A program made the position numbers and the translations under genes. DNA of 48,728 bases from Bacillota bacterium (lineage in GTDB: Bacteria > Bacillota > Clostridia > Acetivibrionales > DSM-1351). The DNA lies in contig JAEYNY010000044.1 of assembly GCA_023412275.1 (NCBI GenBank), positions 1 to 48,728 on the forward strand, in the 5' to 3' direction. The notes under the pieces were generated by a model, which saw only the letters and a list, made by a program, of their open reading frames with translations, made no database searches and was not told the DNA's origin. Positions 33,492 to 44,000 of the stretch are shown here, in pieces. Within the stretch, counting starts at the first letter, position 1, and the number at the start of each line of letters is the position of its first letter.

Positions 33492-36400
33492 CTATCTTAT
33501 CTCCTACTATTTGTTTCATTTTCTTTTGTGTTGCTAAGAAATTCTCTATAATTAGTAAGAACTGATCATAGTCAGTTCCGTTAATTGCCAGAATTTCTCT
33601 TAAAATTTCATCTCCATATTTTTGTTTGGCCCAGATAATATCTCTGGATTTCTTGAACAGTTTGGATATTATTTTTTTGCGAGTTATATCACTTACTGCA
33701 CTTCTATAGCAATTAATATCTTCCTTAATACTTTGACATATGACAGACAATGAATAAATTGATGGTATGTGAAATATACAACACATACATTCATCCTTAT
33801 TACCATGACTGTAATTGCAAATATTTTTTATACATGGCAGATATTTATCTGTTTTCGAACCCAAATGGTTCAGATATAGCTTTGTAAGCTTAGTCTGTAA
33901 TTCTTCCAAAGACAAAGAGTTTACGTATTCATTTAAGCTAGCCTGTTCCTGATGAGTGTAATTTAAAAATCCATATAAAATATCAATGTCCTTCATATTA
34001 GGAATCATATATCGTATTCTCCTGATTTTATCGGTCATGTCTTCTAAACTCAGTTTGTTATCCGTATCTAAAACACTTCTTATCATCATTTCATAGGCAT
34101 AGCCAAACTCACCCCGAGCACAAATCATGTTAGTCAATCTGTCAAAAACCTCCTTTGACTTCTTAATATAGTACGCGGTTGAAGAAGGTTTTACATGGCT
34201 TCTAAGTAGCATTGCCTGCCTGCGCTCAGTATCAATGTCGTTATCTATATAGTAATTTTCAAGAAAATCAATCAGTGAAAGAAGCGTTTTATTCAATTTC
34301 TTTGACTTAAATCGAAAGTTAATTATCCCAAACTTTAAAAAGAAGTAATCTAGCTGTGCTTTACTGACTCCGTTGTACTTGTTTTCAAAATGGCTTACAA
34401 AACCTATATTGTAGCTTATATGTTTTGCCGTATATAAGGATAATAATGAATATACAGTTGCATATGTAATAAGGAGCTCATCAGAACACGTAAACCTGGT
34501 GTATTTTTTTGTTTTGGATATAACCTTAGGGTTGTTCTGTATTCGCAATACTATTATAGTTGCATCACTTTTAGATATTCGGTTATTAAGGTACCAATTT
34601 ATATCATCATATGTATTTCTATAGACTATATCCATGATATCAATGTACGGGAACATTGAAAAATCACTGCTTCTCCATGCGTTGTTTAAATGTGACATTA
34701 CATAGAACCATGTTGATGCATAAATACATGTGCCCTTTTCAAGAATCTCTCTTACGGCTATTTCTACATGTATATAGTAATCATTACAATAATTAAACAA
34801 CTTACTATACTCTCTAAAACTATAGGTCTCGGGTAGTATATCATCAGGATTTTCTTTTTTAGTTACTGGTATTTTCAATTCAGCAATACGGTATTTGGGT
34901 TTAATTCCTATTTCAGCATACATAATGGCTGCATACTTAAAAAATCCCATTAGAATACTGCAATATGTTACTGAAGCGATATAATTAAAACTACGGTTTA
35001 TTACACCTGTCTGAAAGTCACTTATTTCTGTAATTTCATTGTCCTGAAACATATTGACTAGTATATTCAATGCTTTTATGCATTGATTTATCATGGAATT
35101 TACACCTTCTTCAGAACGTTGCTGAGTTGATAATTGTAGCCTTATGTATCCATCCCATATATCGGCTGATATAGGAGATATATGCTCTAAAGTTTTTTCT
35201 AATCCTAATGGCATCTGGCGCATTAAATAAGTCTGATAAGGTTCTTTTCCGGAAATGTTATTATCCACCTTGATATCATATTGAGTGTTACGAGAAACAT
35301 GGAAGAAATCTCGAAGTCCAATAACATCTTCTTTGAGGTAAGCTCTATTATTTGTAAGATTTTTGTTACTAGTCATATTGATAATATAATCAGGTGTCTT
35401 ATAAACACTGATGGTTTTTAAGATTTCCCTGTCCTTTTCGGATAAACTTTCAATGTTAATGTTTAAAAATTGGGGTATATAATCCTCCAAAACATAGTTT
35501 GTTTGATGAGCTTTTTGTAATTCAACTAATTTGATAACAGAATCTCGTCTACAAAAAACATTAGATCCATCAGCAAACAAAGAGTACGTCCGTTCCAGCT
35601 TGTCAAGGCTATTTCCAACCTGCAACAGATGAACAGCTAATCTACTTGGTATTTTTGAAGGTAGTAAGTATAGATTATTCTGCACTTCAGCTGCAGTAAG
35701 CAAAGTATCACAATTGACCCTCTCATTATAAACTTCATCCAAAAGATTTTGTGAAATTTTTTTAATTAGATAGAAGCCTCTATGATTTTCTGGCATCAAG
35801 AAATAAAACATTGCTGGTGGCGCAACTATTTCATTAGTTAAATTTACGATTGGGCGACTATTGTGAAGTAAATAATATAAATTTTTAACTGGAATATATT
35901 CATCCAATAAATCATTAATGTAATTTCTCAATGCAATAATTTCTTTAGCTATCATGTATATATTTTCGCGATAATAAAATAAGGATAATTCAAGATTATG
36001 AAGAATCGCCCACGTTAGTGTAATCGAATATTTGTCTAAATTAAGATACATTATAACTTTTAATATTGGCCAGTATTCTATTGATTTATCAAGGTATTCG
36101 CATACAGTAATATTACTTTTTCTTTTTTGTTGTAAAAAAGTAACTATCATTTGCGCTGCACACAAATTTTTCACGTTCATCGCAGTAAGATAATCATCGT
36201 TGATAAGATTTTGTAAGTTTTGGTTAAAGTTATATAAACAAGTATAATCAAGATTTACATGATCTTTTGCACAACCAATATTACTATGTAAATTAAATAA
36301 CTCTGCAGTATAAAAAATTTTTAAGCATTGAAGTTTGTGTGCTGTAAATGAGACATATTGATGCTCATCATTCTTAATGGTATCTTCTATTATGTTATAT

Positions 36401-37647
36401 CTATAATCTTTAACTTTATCCCAATATTTGGAAATACTATTTGACACGTATTTCCTTAAACCTCTACTAATGTACCATATCCAGTTCGGAGGAGATAGTT
36501 TAGCTCTTATAAAATAAAAACTAAGTGAGTCTCTATTTTTAGCTGAATAAAAATATTGATCACTTTCAGAAGTTTTTATATTTAAATTCTTAAGAGCAAT
36601 ATAATAAATTGCTTTTTCATATTGTTTTGCAAAATCATATATACGATAGAGATGCAATGATTCAATTTTTTTTAATTTGCCTTGGCGCTTAAGTGCTTTT
36701 TCAAATGTAGAATTGTACTCAAATCCTTCCAAATCCCACATCTTACACAATAGATTTAAAGTCTCATATTCGTTGTTATTTTCATAAAAATTAAAATTAC
36801 CTGTCGAAAGGCCAATATACTTATGAGTCATTTTACTTGATTTTCTGCTAAACCAGCCCAAGTACCTTTCATGAACATCATATTTATCAAAAAAAGATTT
36901 ACTTTCTTTATACTGATGTTTAAATCTTGTATCACTAGAAACAACATCATATTTTGCAATACTATCACCATAGCTAAGTGAAATGTTATTTACACATATA
37001 TAGCGAATACTATTATGACAGTATAATTCACAAGTCTCATTAAACGATATATATTTATCATGTACTTCTATAGCTTTTTCTAGTACATTACAAATGTCGT
37101 CAATTAAATATTTTTTTTTACCTCCAGTACAGTTATATCTTATATTAAGCTTCATTAAATAAAAGTGGTATAATGCAGGATGAACCTTAGTAAACCCTAA
37201 GATAGAAACTGCTGCTTCTATGGAAACAAAACTCTTATTATAATGTTTTGCATATTTTCTTGGTATTTTGAGAAAGACTGACTTACTCAAAATGCCCAAT
37301 ACCTTATATACCTGTATTGACTTATAGACAAACTTTGAATACTTAAATTTTCCAACTGGATAACTATCATAGAACAAACACTGCATTTCAACAGGCATTC
37401 TCAAATATTCTAAGTTCATATTTAATAAGTCATCAACATTTACGCCAAGTAATTCAGCTACATAATACTCTGGTAGGTACTCCTTAAAAAAGGTTACAGC
37501 TTTTGCATAAAATCTGCAGACTTCTTCGCCATCATATTCCGGATTTATATCGCATAGTTCTAATACATTTTCAGCTATTTCATTTTCAAAAGTAGAAATG
37601 CCAAGCATGGTCATTACTTCAAATTTAGTCATTTTCATTTTTGTCAT
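33484..37647 (-). CDS. 1387-residue protein, probable degenerate giant tyrosine recombinase
   Basis: The largest gene in the window and second of the four-gene operon. No family is evident over its first 1000 residues, which look all-helical and rich in Tyr, Asn, Ile and Lys. Near residue 1152 the stretch MLLRSHVKPSSTAYYIKKSK resembles the GH...TxxYY end of a tyrosine recombinase active site, with Arg-Ser-His for the usual Leu-Gly-His and Tyr-Tyr at the nucleophile position. About 30 residues earlier, where HxLRH is expected, it reads KKLNKTLLSL, so Arg II seems lost. A Cys/His cluster follows (CIKNICNYSHGNKDECMCC, about 1275), like the fingers of TnpB. A structural or target-binding subunit derived from a recombinase is the best guess. 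Its start overlaps the upstream gene by 23 bp. Confidence 0.6.
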   Translation of the reverse strand: MTKMKMTKFEVMTMLGISTFENEIAENVLELCDINPEYDGEEVCRFYAKAVTFFKEYLPEYYVAELLGVNVDDLLNMNLEYLRMPVEMQCLFYDSYPVGKFKYSKFVYKSIQVYKVLGILSKSVFLKIPRKYAKHYNKSFVSIEAAVSILGFTKVHPALYHFYLMKLNIRYNCTGGKKKYLIDDICNVLEKAIEVHDKYISFNETCELYCHNSIRYICVNNISLSYGDSIAKYDVVSSDTRFKHQYKESKSFFDKYDVHERYLGWFSRKSSKMTHKYIGLSTGNFNFYENNNEYETLNLLCKMWDLEGFEYNSTFEKALKRQGKLKKIESLHLYRIYDFAKQYEKAIYYIALKNLNIKTSESDQYFYSAKNRDSLSFYFIRAKLSPPNWIWYISRGLRKYVSNSISKYWDKVKDYRYNIIEDTIKNDEHQYVSFTAHKLQCLKIFYTAELFNLHSNIGCAKDHVNLDYTCLYNFNQNLQNLINDDYLTAMNVKNLCAAQMIVTFLQQKRKSNITVCEYLDKSIEYWPILKVIMYLNLDKYSITLTWAILHNLELSLFYYRENIYMIAKEIIALRNYINDLLDEYIPVKNLYYLLHNSRPIVNLTNEIVAPPAMFYFLMPENHRGFYLIKKISQNLLDEVYNERVNCDTLLTAAEVQNNLYLLPSKIPSRLAVHLLQVGNSLDKLERTYSLFADGSNVFCRRDSVIKLVELQKAHQTNYVLEDYIPQFLNINIESLSEKDREILKTISVYKTPDYIINMTSNKNLTNNRAYLKEDVIGLRDFFHVSRNTQYDIKVDNNISGKEPYQTYLMRQMPLGLEKTLEHISPISADIWDGYIRLQLSTQQRSEEGVNSMINQCIKALNILVNMFQDNEITEISDFQTGVINRSFNYIASVTYCSILMGFFKYAAIMYAEIGIKPKYRIAELKIPVTKKENPDDILPETYSFREYSKLFNYCNDYYIHVEIAVREILEKGTCIYASTWFYVMSHLNNAWRSSDFSMFPYIDIMDIVYRNTYDDINWYLNNRISKSDATIIVLRIQNNPKVISKTKKYTRFTCSDELLITYATVYSLLSLYTAKHISYNIGFVSHFENKYNGVSKAQLDYFFLKFGIINFRFKSKKLNKTLLSLIDFLENYYIDNDIDTERRQAMLLRSHVKPSSTAYYIKKSKEVFDRLTNMICARGEFGYAYEMMIRSVLDTDNKLSLEDMTDKIRRIRYMIPNMKDIDILYGFLNYTHQEQASLNEYVNSLSLEELQTKLTKLYLNHLGSKTDKYLPCIKNICNYSHGNKDECMCCIFHIPSIYSLSVICQSIKEDINCYRSAVSDITRKKIISKLFKKSRDIIWAKQKYGDEILREILAINGTDYDQFLLIIENFLATQKKMKQIVGDKIDA

Positions 37648-38914
37648 ACCCCATTGCTATATTGCTGATGTCATTTATATTTTTAGATACCGCTTCACTT
37701 AAGGTATACTCGTCAATATATACCATAGATGATTCTTCTGAACTGTCTCCTCGTAAAAGAGCAACTAGCTTTGGAATGGGTTTATTTCCACTTCCATTAG
37801 CATATCCTTTTTTTACAATGGTGTTAGTGAAAATATGCCTTCCTATGTGAGTACCCCAACGATATTCCTTCATTTGCAGGGCCAAAGCTGGAAGTCCTTC
37901 GTTTTCTAAAAACTTAATAAAATCATGTTTCAAATTATTAAAATAATTACTAAAGGAATCTCCTGACATTGGCAGTCCATAAGCATTTACAAAAAGTGCT
38001 TTATTCTTTATATACCGACTATTATATATTTTTCTTAAGTATTTTTTATGAGTTTCAAAAATTTCTACTATTCTTGAATGGAGTGGTAATACGGGTTGTT
38101 TCTGACGTGGCTTTTTAACTTGTGAATTATTTAGATTTATGTCTCTATCTCCAAATAATTCATACTGATTATCTTTTATGTTAAGATACAGCATATGATT
38201 TTGTTTATGTAATTTGACGTCCTTTACACGTAAGTTCACACAACCCCCACGCCGGATTCCACTACAGATTGTGATTATAACCCCAATAGCTATATTAGGA
38301 TAGTATTCCTCTGCATATTCTACAAAAAGATTCCATATTTCTTCCGGCATATCTTTTAAAACACTTTGAGAATTTGTAAGTTGTTTTGGATATGAAATAA
38401 CAATATCTGGGCACATATCGAAAGGAGATATTTTTTTGGATTTCTTATTAATATTTTGGGAGTTTAGTAGGTCCACTTTTTCAATGATATCATCATTAAG
38501 ATTATTTATATTGGATAGGCTTAGGAATTTATAGAACACAAACAATATATTTTCCTTTATTTTTACAGTACTTAATAATACCGGTTTTTCAGGGTTGTTT
38601 GAAATGTGATTTAAATAATGAGCCAGATGATAAAAGGTTAAGCCAGAAAGCCCTTGAGTCTTTAAAGGTTCAAATATTTGATTCTGGCTACTTTGTACAT
38701 TATCAATTATGTAATTAATAAACAAACACAATTCATTTGCATACTTCCTCTGTGAATTATATGACTTACCATATTTTATTACAAAATGTGTTAATGGACT
38801 TGGTAAAACAAAATCAGGAGAATCTGTACAAAATTTCACAATAAAGATTTGCTTATTTCTTTCCTTTTGAAGTTCGTCGTAGACAGTTATGTCCTTGGTC
38901 TTGTAAATAATCAC
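37625..38914 (-). CDS. Tyrosine recombinase, first gene of the operon
   Basis: A 429-residue tyrosine recombinase/integrase. Catalytic landmarks: Arg I in CSGIRRGGCVNLRV (about 219), a basic beta-hairpin region (SQVKKPRQKQPVLPLH), HIGRHIFTNTIV (HxxR, about 358), and SSMVYIDEYT with the Tyr nucleophile (about 398). The usual His of the LLGH box is replaced (LLRGDSSEESS). The N-terminal 160 residues form a core-binding domain. Start is GTG behind AGAAGGGA, facing the palindromic AATATTCTATAA repeats. The gene leads the four-gene overlapping operon and is probably its strand-exchange enzyme together with the 571-aa protein. Confidence 0.85.
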   Translation of the reverse strand: MIIYKTKDITVYDELQKERNKQIFIVKFCTDSPDFVLPSPLTHFVIKYGKSYNSQRKYANELCLFINYIIDNVQSSQNQIFEPLKTQGLSGLTFYHLAHYLNHISNNPEKPVLLSTVKIKENILFVFYKFLSLSNINNLNDDIIEKVDLLNSQNINKKSKKISPFDMCPDIVISYPKQLTNSQSVLKDMPEEIWNLFVEYAEEYYPNIAIGVIITICSGIRRGGCVNLRVKDVKLHKQNHMLYLNIKDNQYELFGDRDINLNNSQVKKPRQKQPVLPLHSRIVEIFETHKKYLRKIYNSRYIKNKALFVNAYGLPMSGDSFSNYFNNLKHDFIKFLENEGLPALALQMKEYRWGTHIGRHIFTNTIVKKGYANGSGNKPIPKLVALLRGDSSEESSMVYIDEYTLSEAVSKNINDISNIAMGYDKNEND

Positions 38915-39021
38915 GTGCTATCCCTTCTTTTGCAAAATATATAGTAGCAACAATTACCATTAAAGCAAAAATCGCTACTATTTCGTATATATATGCATTT
39001 TATGATAGCACATCATTTACA

Positions 39022-39110
39022 AATATTCTATAACATTATAGAATATTAATATAACCCAGAAACACTATGTTTTGGAAGGAATTTTATAGGCCATATTTAA
39101 TATTCTATAA
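39022..39110. repeat. AATATTCTATAA palindrome and third copy beside the recombinases
   Basis: AATATTCTATAA (39022-39033) is followed after CA by its exact complement (39036-39047), and a third direct copy lies at 39099-39110. A 12-2-12 palindrome in the spacer between divergent recombinase genes is a good candidate for recombinase binding: an element end, a crossover core, or an autoregulatory operator. Confidence 0.6.
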
Positions 39111-39172
39111 AAGGATTATGATAATATGATTCTGATAAATTACCTATTTTTTTAATAAATTATCTCAATTAT

Positions 39173-40099
39173 TTGGATGCAATTCAAAATAAATCAAATA
39201 AGACGATTGAAGGATATTATTACGATCTAAGTACTTTTTTTAAATGGTTAAAGATACATTTAAAATTAGCAAGCCAAAAAAGTAAACTATCAGATGTTTA
39301 TATTAATGATTTAACTATTGATCACATAAAACTTATTAATTTAAACGATCTACACAAGTTTTTATCCTTTACAAAAAATAAATTGAATAATAGCGACTGT
39401 GCCAGAGCTCGTAAAGTTGCCTGTTTAAGATCCTTTTTTAAATACCTTAGTGTAACTGAAAAATTATTAGATTCTAATCCAGCTGCAGAACTTGGATCTC
39501 CTAAATTAACGAGAAAACTGCCTAAATATCTAAACCTTGAAGAAAGTCAGGGACTCCTCTCTTCCGTTGAGGGGAATTATTCCGAAAGGGATTTCGCTAT
39601 GCTAACAATATTTCTTAATTGTGGCCTAAGAATTTCTGAGCTTGTGGGTATGAACATAAATAATCTTAAGGATAGTTCCGCAACAATTTTGGGTAAAGGT
39701 GCTAAAGAAAGAAAAATCTATTTAAATGAGGCTTGTCAGAATGCCTTGCAGGATTATCTCAAGGTAAGGCCTACAGATAAAGTAATTGATAAAAATGCCC
39801 TATTTCTAAGTAAAAGAAAAACTAGGATAAGTGTTGATTCTGTTCAATTAATAGTTAAAAAGTATATAAGGGCTGCAGGTCTAGACCCTGAAATATATTC
39901 ACCACATAAACTTAGACATACATTTGCTACTCTGATGTACAGACATGGAAATGTTAGCATTCTTGCTTTAAAAGAGCTTCTTGGTCATAAAGATATATCA
40001 ACTACTGAAATTTATACTCATTTAGAGGAAAAAGATCTGGAAGAAGCTGCTACAAAAAATCCTCTGTCAGGTTACAAAAAAAATAGTGAATTCTCTTGA
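39173..40099 (+). CDS. XerC/XerD-type tyrosine recombinase
   Basis: A recombinase of about 300 residues with a complete active site: Arg in NCGLRISELVGM, Lys in GKGAKERKIYL, HKLRHTFATLM (HxxRH), LLGHKDISTTEIYTH with His and Tyr nucleophile. The core-binding domain is at the N-terminus (KTIEGYYYDLSTFFKWLK). The only start in frame after the last stop is TTG 39173, which lacks a ribosome binding site. The frame is open back to 39125 (LPIFLINYLNYL) and looks coding there. An ATG at 39126 behind AAAGGATT is in another frame and would join this one if the seven-T run at 39147-39153 had one more T. So the 5' end may be frameshifted. It is transcribed divergently from the four-gene operon and ends at a strong terminator. 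Confidence 0.85.
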   Translation: MDAIQNKSNKTIEGYYYDLSTFFKWLKIHLKLASQKSKLSDVYINDLTIDHIKLINLNDLHKFLSFTKNKLNNSDCARARKVACLRSFFKYLSVTEKLLDSNPAAELGSPKLTRKLPKYLNLEESQGLLSSVEGNYSERDFAMLTIFLNCGLRISELVGMNINNLKDSSATILGKGAKERKIYLNEACQNALQDYLKVRPTDKVIDKNALFLSKRKTRISVDSVQLIVKKYIRAAGLDPEIYSPHKLRHTFATLMYRHGNVSILALKELLGHKDISTTEIYTHLEEKDLEEAATKNPLSGYKKNSEFS

Positions 40100-40150
40100 G
40101 GTCACGATAAGTGGTTGAATTTTTAAAAAATTATTGTGTCAGATTCATAT

Positions 40151-40192
40151 AACCCACAGTTCAGAGTTAACCTGAACTGTGGGTTGCTTTTC
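40151..40192 (+). terminator. Terminator after the XerC/D-like gene
   Basis: AACCCACAGTTCAG and its complement (14 bp, perfect) enclose 7 nt and are followed by GCTTTTCTT. Confidence 0.85.
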
Positions 40193-40337
40193 TTGGAGAG
40201 AGTATTTCTTTAAACTATGTCATTCGGAAAAGAAAGTTTCACCGAGATTCGGCTTCTTGTCCGCACTTTGTACAGTTCTATAGATTTGGAACACTCTATA
40301 TTGAGAGTAAAGCCTCACCCTTGTCCGATTATTCTGA

Positions 40338-40371
40338 AATCAATTACTACAGGTTTCGGTAGTAATTGATT
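40338..40371 (-). terminator. Hairpin beyond the surface-protein pseudogene
   Basis: AATCAATTACTAC pairs perfectly with GTAGTAATTGATT across 8 nt, just past the stop of the minus-strand pseudogene. The following bases on the minus strand (TTCAGAATAAT) are only weakly T-rich, so termination is possible but unproven. Confidence 0.45.
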
Positions 40372-40379
40372 GTACCAAA

Positions 40380-41085
40380 TTAATTTATTACATCTATCTT
40401 GTCATAAAGAGGCATTTGACCAACGGAAAAGCAATCGTAGGCTACAAGTGCATACATTCTCTGATCCGTGGCCATAGCATCAAGCTCTACCTTCAAAGTA
40501 TGTTTGAAGCCTCCTCCGTCTACATAAAACGCAAGTAAAGCAGTCAGCACATCATTACCGTTTTTTAAAAACCTTTTGTCAGTTTTGGGATTAATATTCA
40601 GTGAAGTAAGCGCTACTATAACTTGAGAAATACTTTCACTGCTTGCCTCATCTCCCCATGTGCTTTTAAAGCTGCCATCCTTTTGCTGTGTGCCTGAAAG
40701 GAAATCGAGAGCCCTTTCAACAGCTACCTCAACCTCCTTATCCTGGTATTTGGAAAAAGCTTGCAGAGCCATAGCTGTAATATCTGTATCGGCAGGAGCG
40801 TCTGAAGTTAATGACTAGCCGCCTCCTTTGATTTCCTTTGATAAAATGTAGTCGACAAGCTTCTCTCTCGTAGTCTGCACTGTAACATGCTTGTCAATAG
40901 GTATCTGATAACCCTTGCTATCAAGTGCAATCAACGCCCAAATAGGCCCGTTTAGTCCCTGCTTTATTAGAGTATTGAAGTCAGCCAGAGGCTTTGTCAG
41001 GTCATACCCGTCAACATATTGGTAACATCCTTCCCAATGAAGCCTAATGCCAGATTTACCCTGTCATAATTGGTATATTTTACAT
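40380..41085 (-). pseudogene. Terpenoid-cyclase-repeat surface protein, broken fragment
   Basis: The intact last part (40380-40772) encodes prenyltransferase/squalene-cyclase-like helical repeats (VERALDFLSGTQQKDGSFKS, SESISQVIVALTSLNI). Upstream the same frame continues through a TAG where KGGG*SLTSD should read KGGGWSLTSD, a single-base Trp-to-stop change at about 40816. Earlier still it reads NGPIWALIALDSKGYQIPID back to a frameshift near 41020, where NYDRVNLALGFIGKDVTN joins VDGYDLTKPL. It is a paralogue of the repeat domain in the next gene and lies immediately downstream of it, so it may be the leftover of a duplicated or recombined surface protein. Confidence 0.8.
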
Positions 41086-41092
41086 TATACTT

Positions 41093-44000
41093 CTATACTT
41101 GAGTATTTTCAGTGTATTCACCATTTCTATACTCATATGCTTTCATAGCAACAACTGCTGCCATTTCTCTTGTCGCAAAACTTTTGGGATTGAATTTGCC
41201 ATTATCCCCTACCATTAAACCAAGTGAAAAAATTGTTTCAACGTCTGTTTTAAAGCTGGCTGATACCGCATCCATATCTTTAATTACAGTATTTTGCTTG
41301 ATTGGCTTAACCCCTAATGCTCTAATAATGATTGCTGCCATTTGCTCTCGTGTAATTTTTTCATTTGGGTTAAATTTATTTCCGCTACCTGAAACAATTC
41401 CTGCTTTATATGCAGCATTGACATAGGGATAGAACCAATTGCTCTCTTTGACATCGGTGAAATTAATCACCTTGCTAGTCTTAATATCCAGTCCAAGGAC
41501 AGAGACCATTATTTTCGTAAATTCAGCCCTTGTAATATTATCTTTAGGGTTAAATTTGCCGTTATTTCCGCCGACAAAGCCTTTCTGTGTGGCGGTCCTA
41601 ATTGCCTTATATGCCCATGTGGAGATAGACCCTTCGTCTTTATAGATTTTTTTAAAATCAATACTGTTTGTTTCTTCTTTTGGAATATCAATTGTTGATG
41701 TTTTATCATTTAGAGAGATTACAGGTGTCTGCCCTCCTGTGGTGGGTGTCCCTACTGGATTTTCCCAATTGTTGAGGTCTTCCCCCAAATCTACCCCTAA
41801 ATTGGTAGTATACCTCCACTGAAGCTTATCTCCATCCTTAAGGATGTATTTTGTTGCTCCATAATTTGGATACCAACCATTAACATTGTACATCCACCCG
41901 CTGCCACTACCGTGGTCAAATTCTCCGTCGCCGTCTATAGACTGTACATACACACTTCCATATGCTTCTGTCCATATATATTTACAGCTTATGCCCCCCT
42001 TATCCAATTCTCTTTTCAATAATGACCAAGCTGTATCTCCTGATTGAAGCTCTACTTGTATAGGTGAAATGACATAACCATCATTAATAGTAAGCTTATC
42101 GACTGATAATGTTACATATTTCTTGGTTGAAGGTGTTGTTCCACCGTTGTCTGGAGCTTGAGCATCACTTGATGAATAAACAACATAATCAGTAAAGTGA
42201 TTTGTTTTTACGATCAAGTCACTCCCACTGTTGTAGGCATACTCACTTTTACCGCTGGCCAGTCCTGCTGAATCACTTACATATTTTTGTATAGGATGAA
42301 GTATTCCGCTTTGAATATATGCAGCTTCCTTCCCCTGCATTCCTTTGAAGGTCAGAATAACATAGCCGTCAAATTCTATACCTTCACTACCTCCCATTGA
42401 TAAGGCCTGAACAATTGAATCAAGCTTCTTTCCTGCAGGAATAATATCATTAACCTTATTCTTTATTGCAGTATCGGCAGTATCTTTTGACGTTATCAGT
42501 TCAATCTGTGATGCATTTGCACCCGTTACTTTTAAACCTTTAGGAAACAAGACAATAACATTACCCTTGACAACCGTTATTTCAGGCAGCCCGCTGTTCA
42601 GCGGCAATTCGGCAAAAGCCTTTGCAGTATTATTGTATGGTATTTCCACTGTAATTTCTTTATTACTGTCTCCAGTAGTTACAGGAATCTTGTAGTCGCT
42701 ATTATCAGATGGAATTTCTACTTTTGGCTTGTCTCCTGTCGGAATTACCTGAATTTTTGCAGTATAAACTATTGTAAAGCTTTTCTCGCTCTTATTCCCA
42801 AATGAATCTGCAGCACTTACTATTATTCTATTTAATCCCTCATTCAACTCAACTCGGTAAATTCCATTTGATCCTTCAATCACTTTGCTACCCAGCTGGA
42901 CAACCGGCCCAACCGTTCCTTCAACAGCATCGTTTGCACTTGCCATAAACGAAAGTGCGGATGTATTGACCGTTTTATCTGACAAATCAGTTGATATCAC
43001 AGGTGCTGTTATATCATGACCTTCAGGAACTTTTTCTGTAAAGTCATAAATACTTTTTTTACCGTCCAATTGTCTTAAATACTGTTCTAATGCATAGACA
43101 GCCTGTTCGGTAGCCATAGAAATACTTCCTGCATTATTTTTTTGCCAGTTAAAGGTGCCATTCTCATTTTGCAGGCCTAGTATAAAGCTTATAAGATTTC
43201 CCTTTGCCTTGGTAAATTGCTCTGATTGCGGATCCTTACCATTAAAGCATAACCCCATTAGTACCTGTGCTGCCGTATTAATATTGTTTTCAGTAGACCA
43301 GGCACCAGCTCCAAAGCCTCCGTCTTCACTCTGTCTATTTGCCCATGCTTTAACAACATTATCTACAGCTGCTTTTACTGAAGGTTTTTCATTGTAATAT
43401 TTACCCAAAGCAGTCAATACAAAGCCTACACCATCCTCCCCGCCTGTCGGACTAGCAAGTGTAATTAGCTTATTTATAATCGTATCTCTTGTAAATCCCG
43501 CATCCGCAGGAATTTTATAGTTAACCGCATCCAACGCCAGAAGCCCAAAAGGTGTTGTGTAAATACCACCCTCTGTATTTACATTTTTCATATCACTTAA
43601 TTGACACAGCTCTGCCAGAAGGTTTCTTCCATTAATATTTGTAGGATCTCCGCCTGCTGCAAGAATTCCAAGAATATACTTCCCGTATTGTCCTGAATTT
43701 GCGGCCGGCATGTCTCCGCAATTAATATCCTTCAAATAAGAACCTGGTACTTTTTTACCAAATCCATTGATGGCAATCGCCATCCAATGTTTCTGATAGT
43801 TAAAGCTGGAATCATCAAACTTTTCAATCAGCTTGTCTGTTGCTTTATTTAAAGCATCTTCTATTGTTTGCCTTGTCACAGGAAAAGTAATTGTTTTGGG
43901 TTCATCCTTTATTACTATAACCTTAGTACCTGCTTTTTTAGCATTATCAAATGTTTCTGTTGCCGTATTTAAATCTGTTACTGCCTGATTAATCTCTTTC

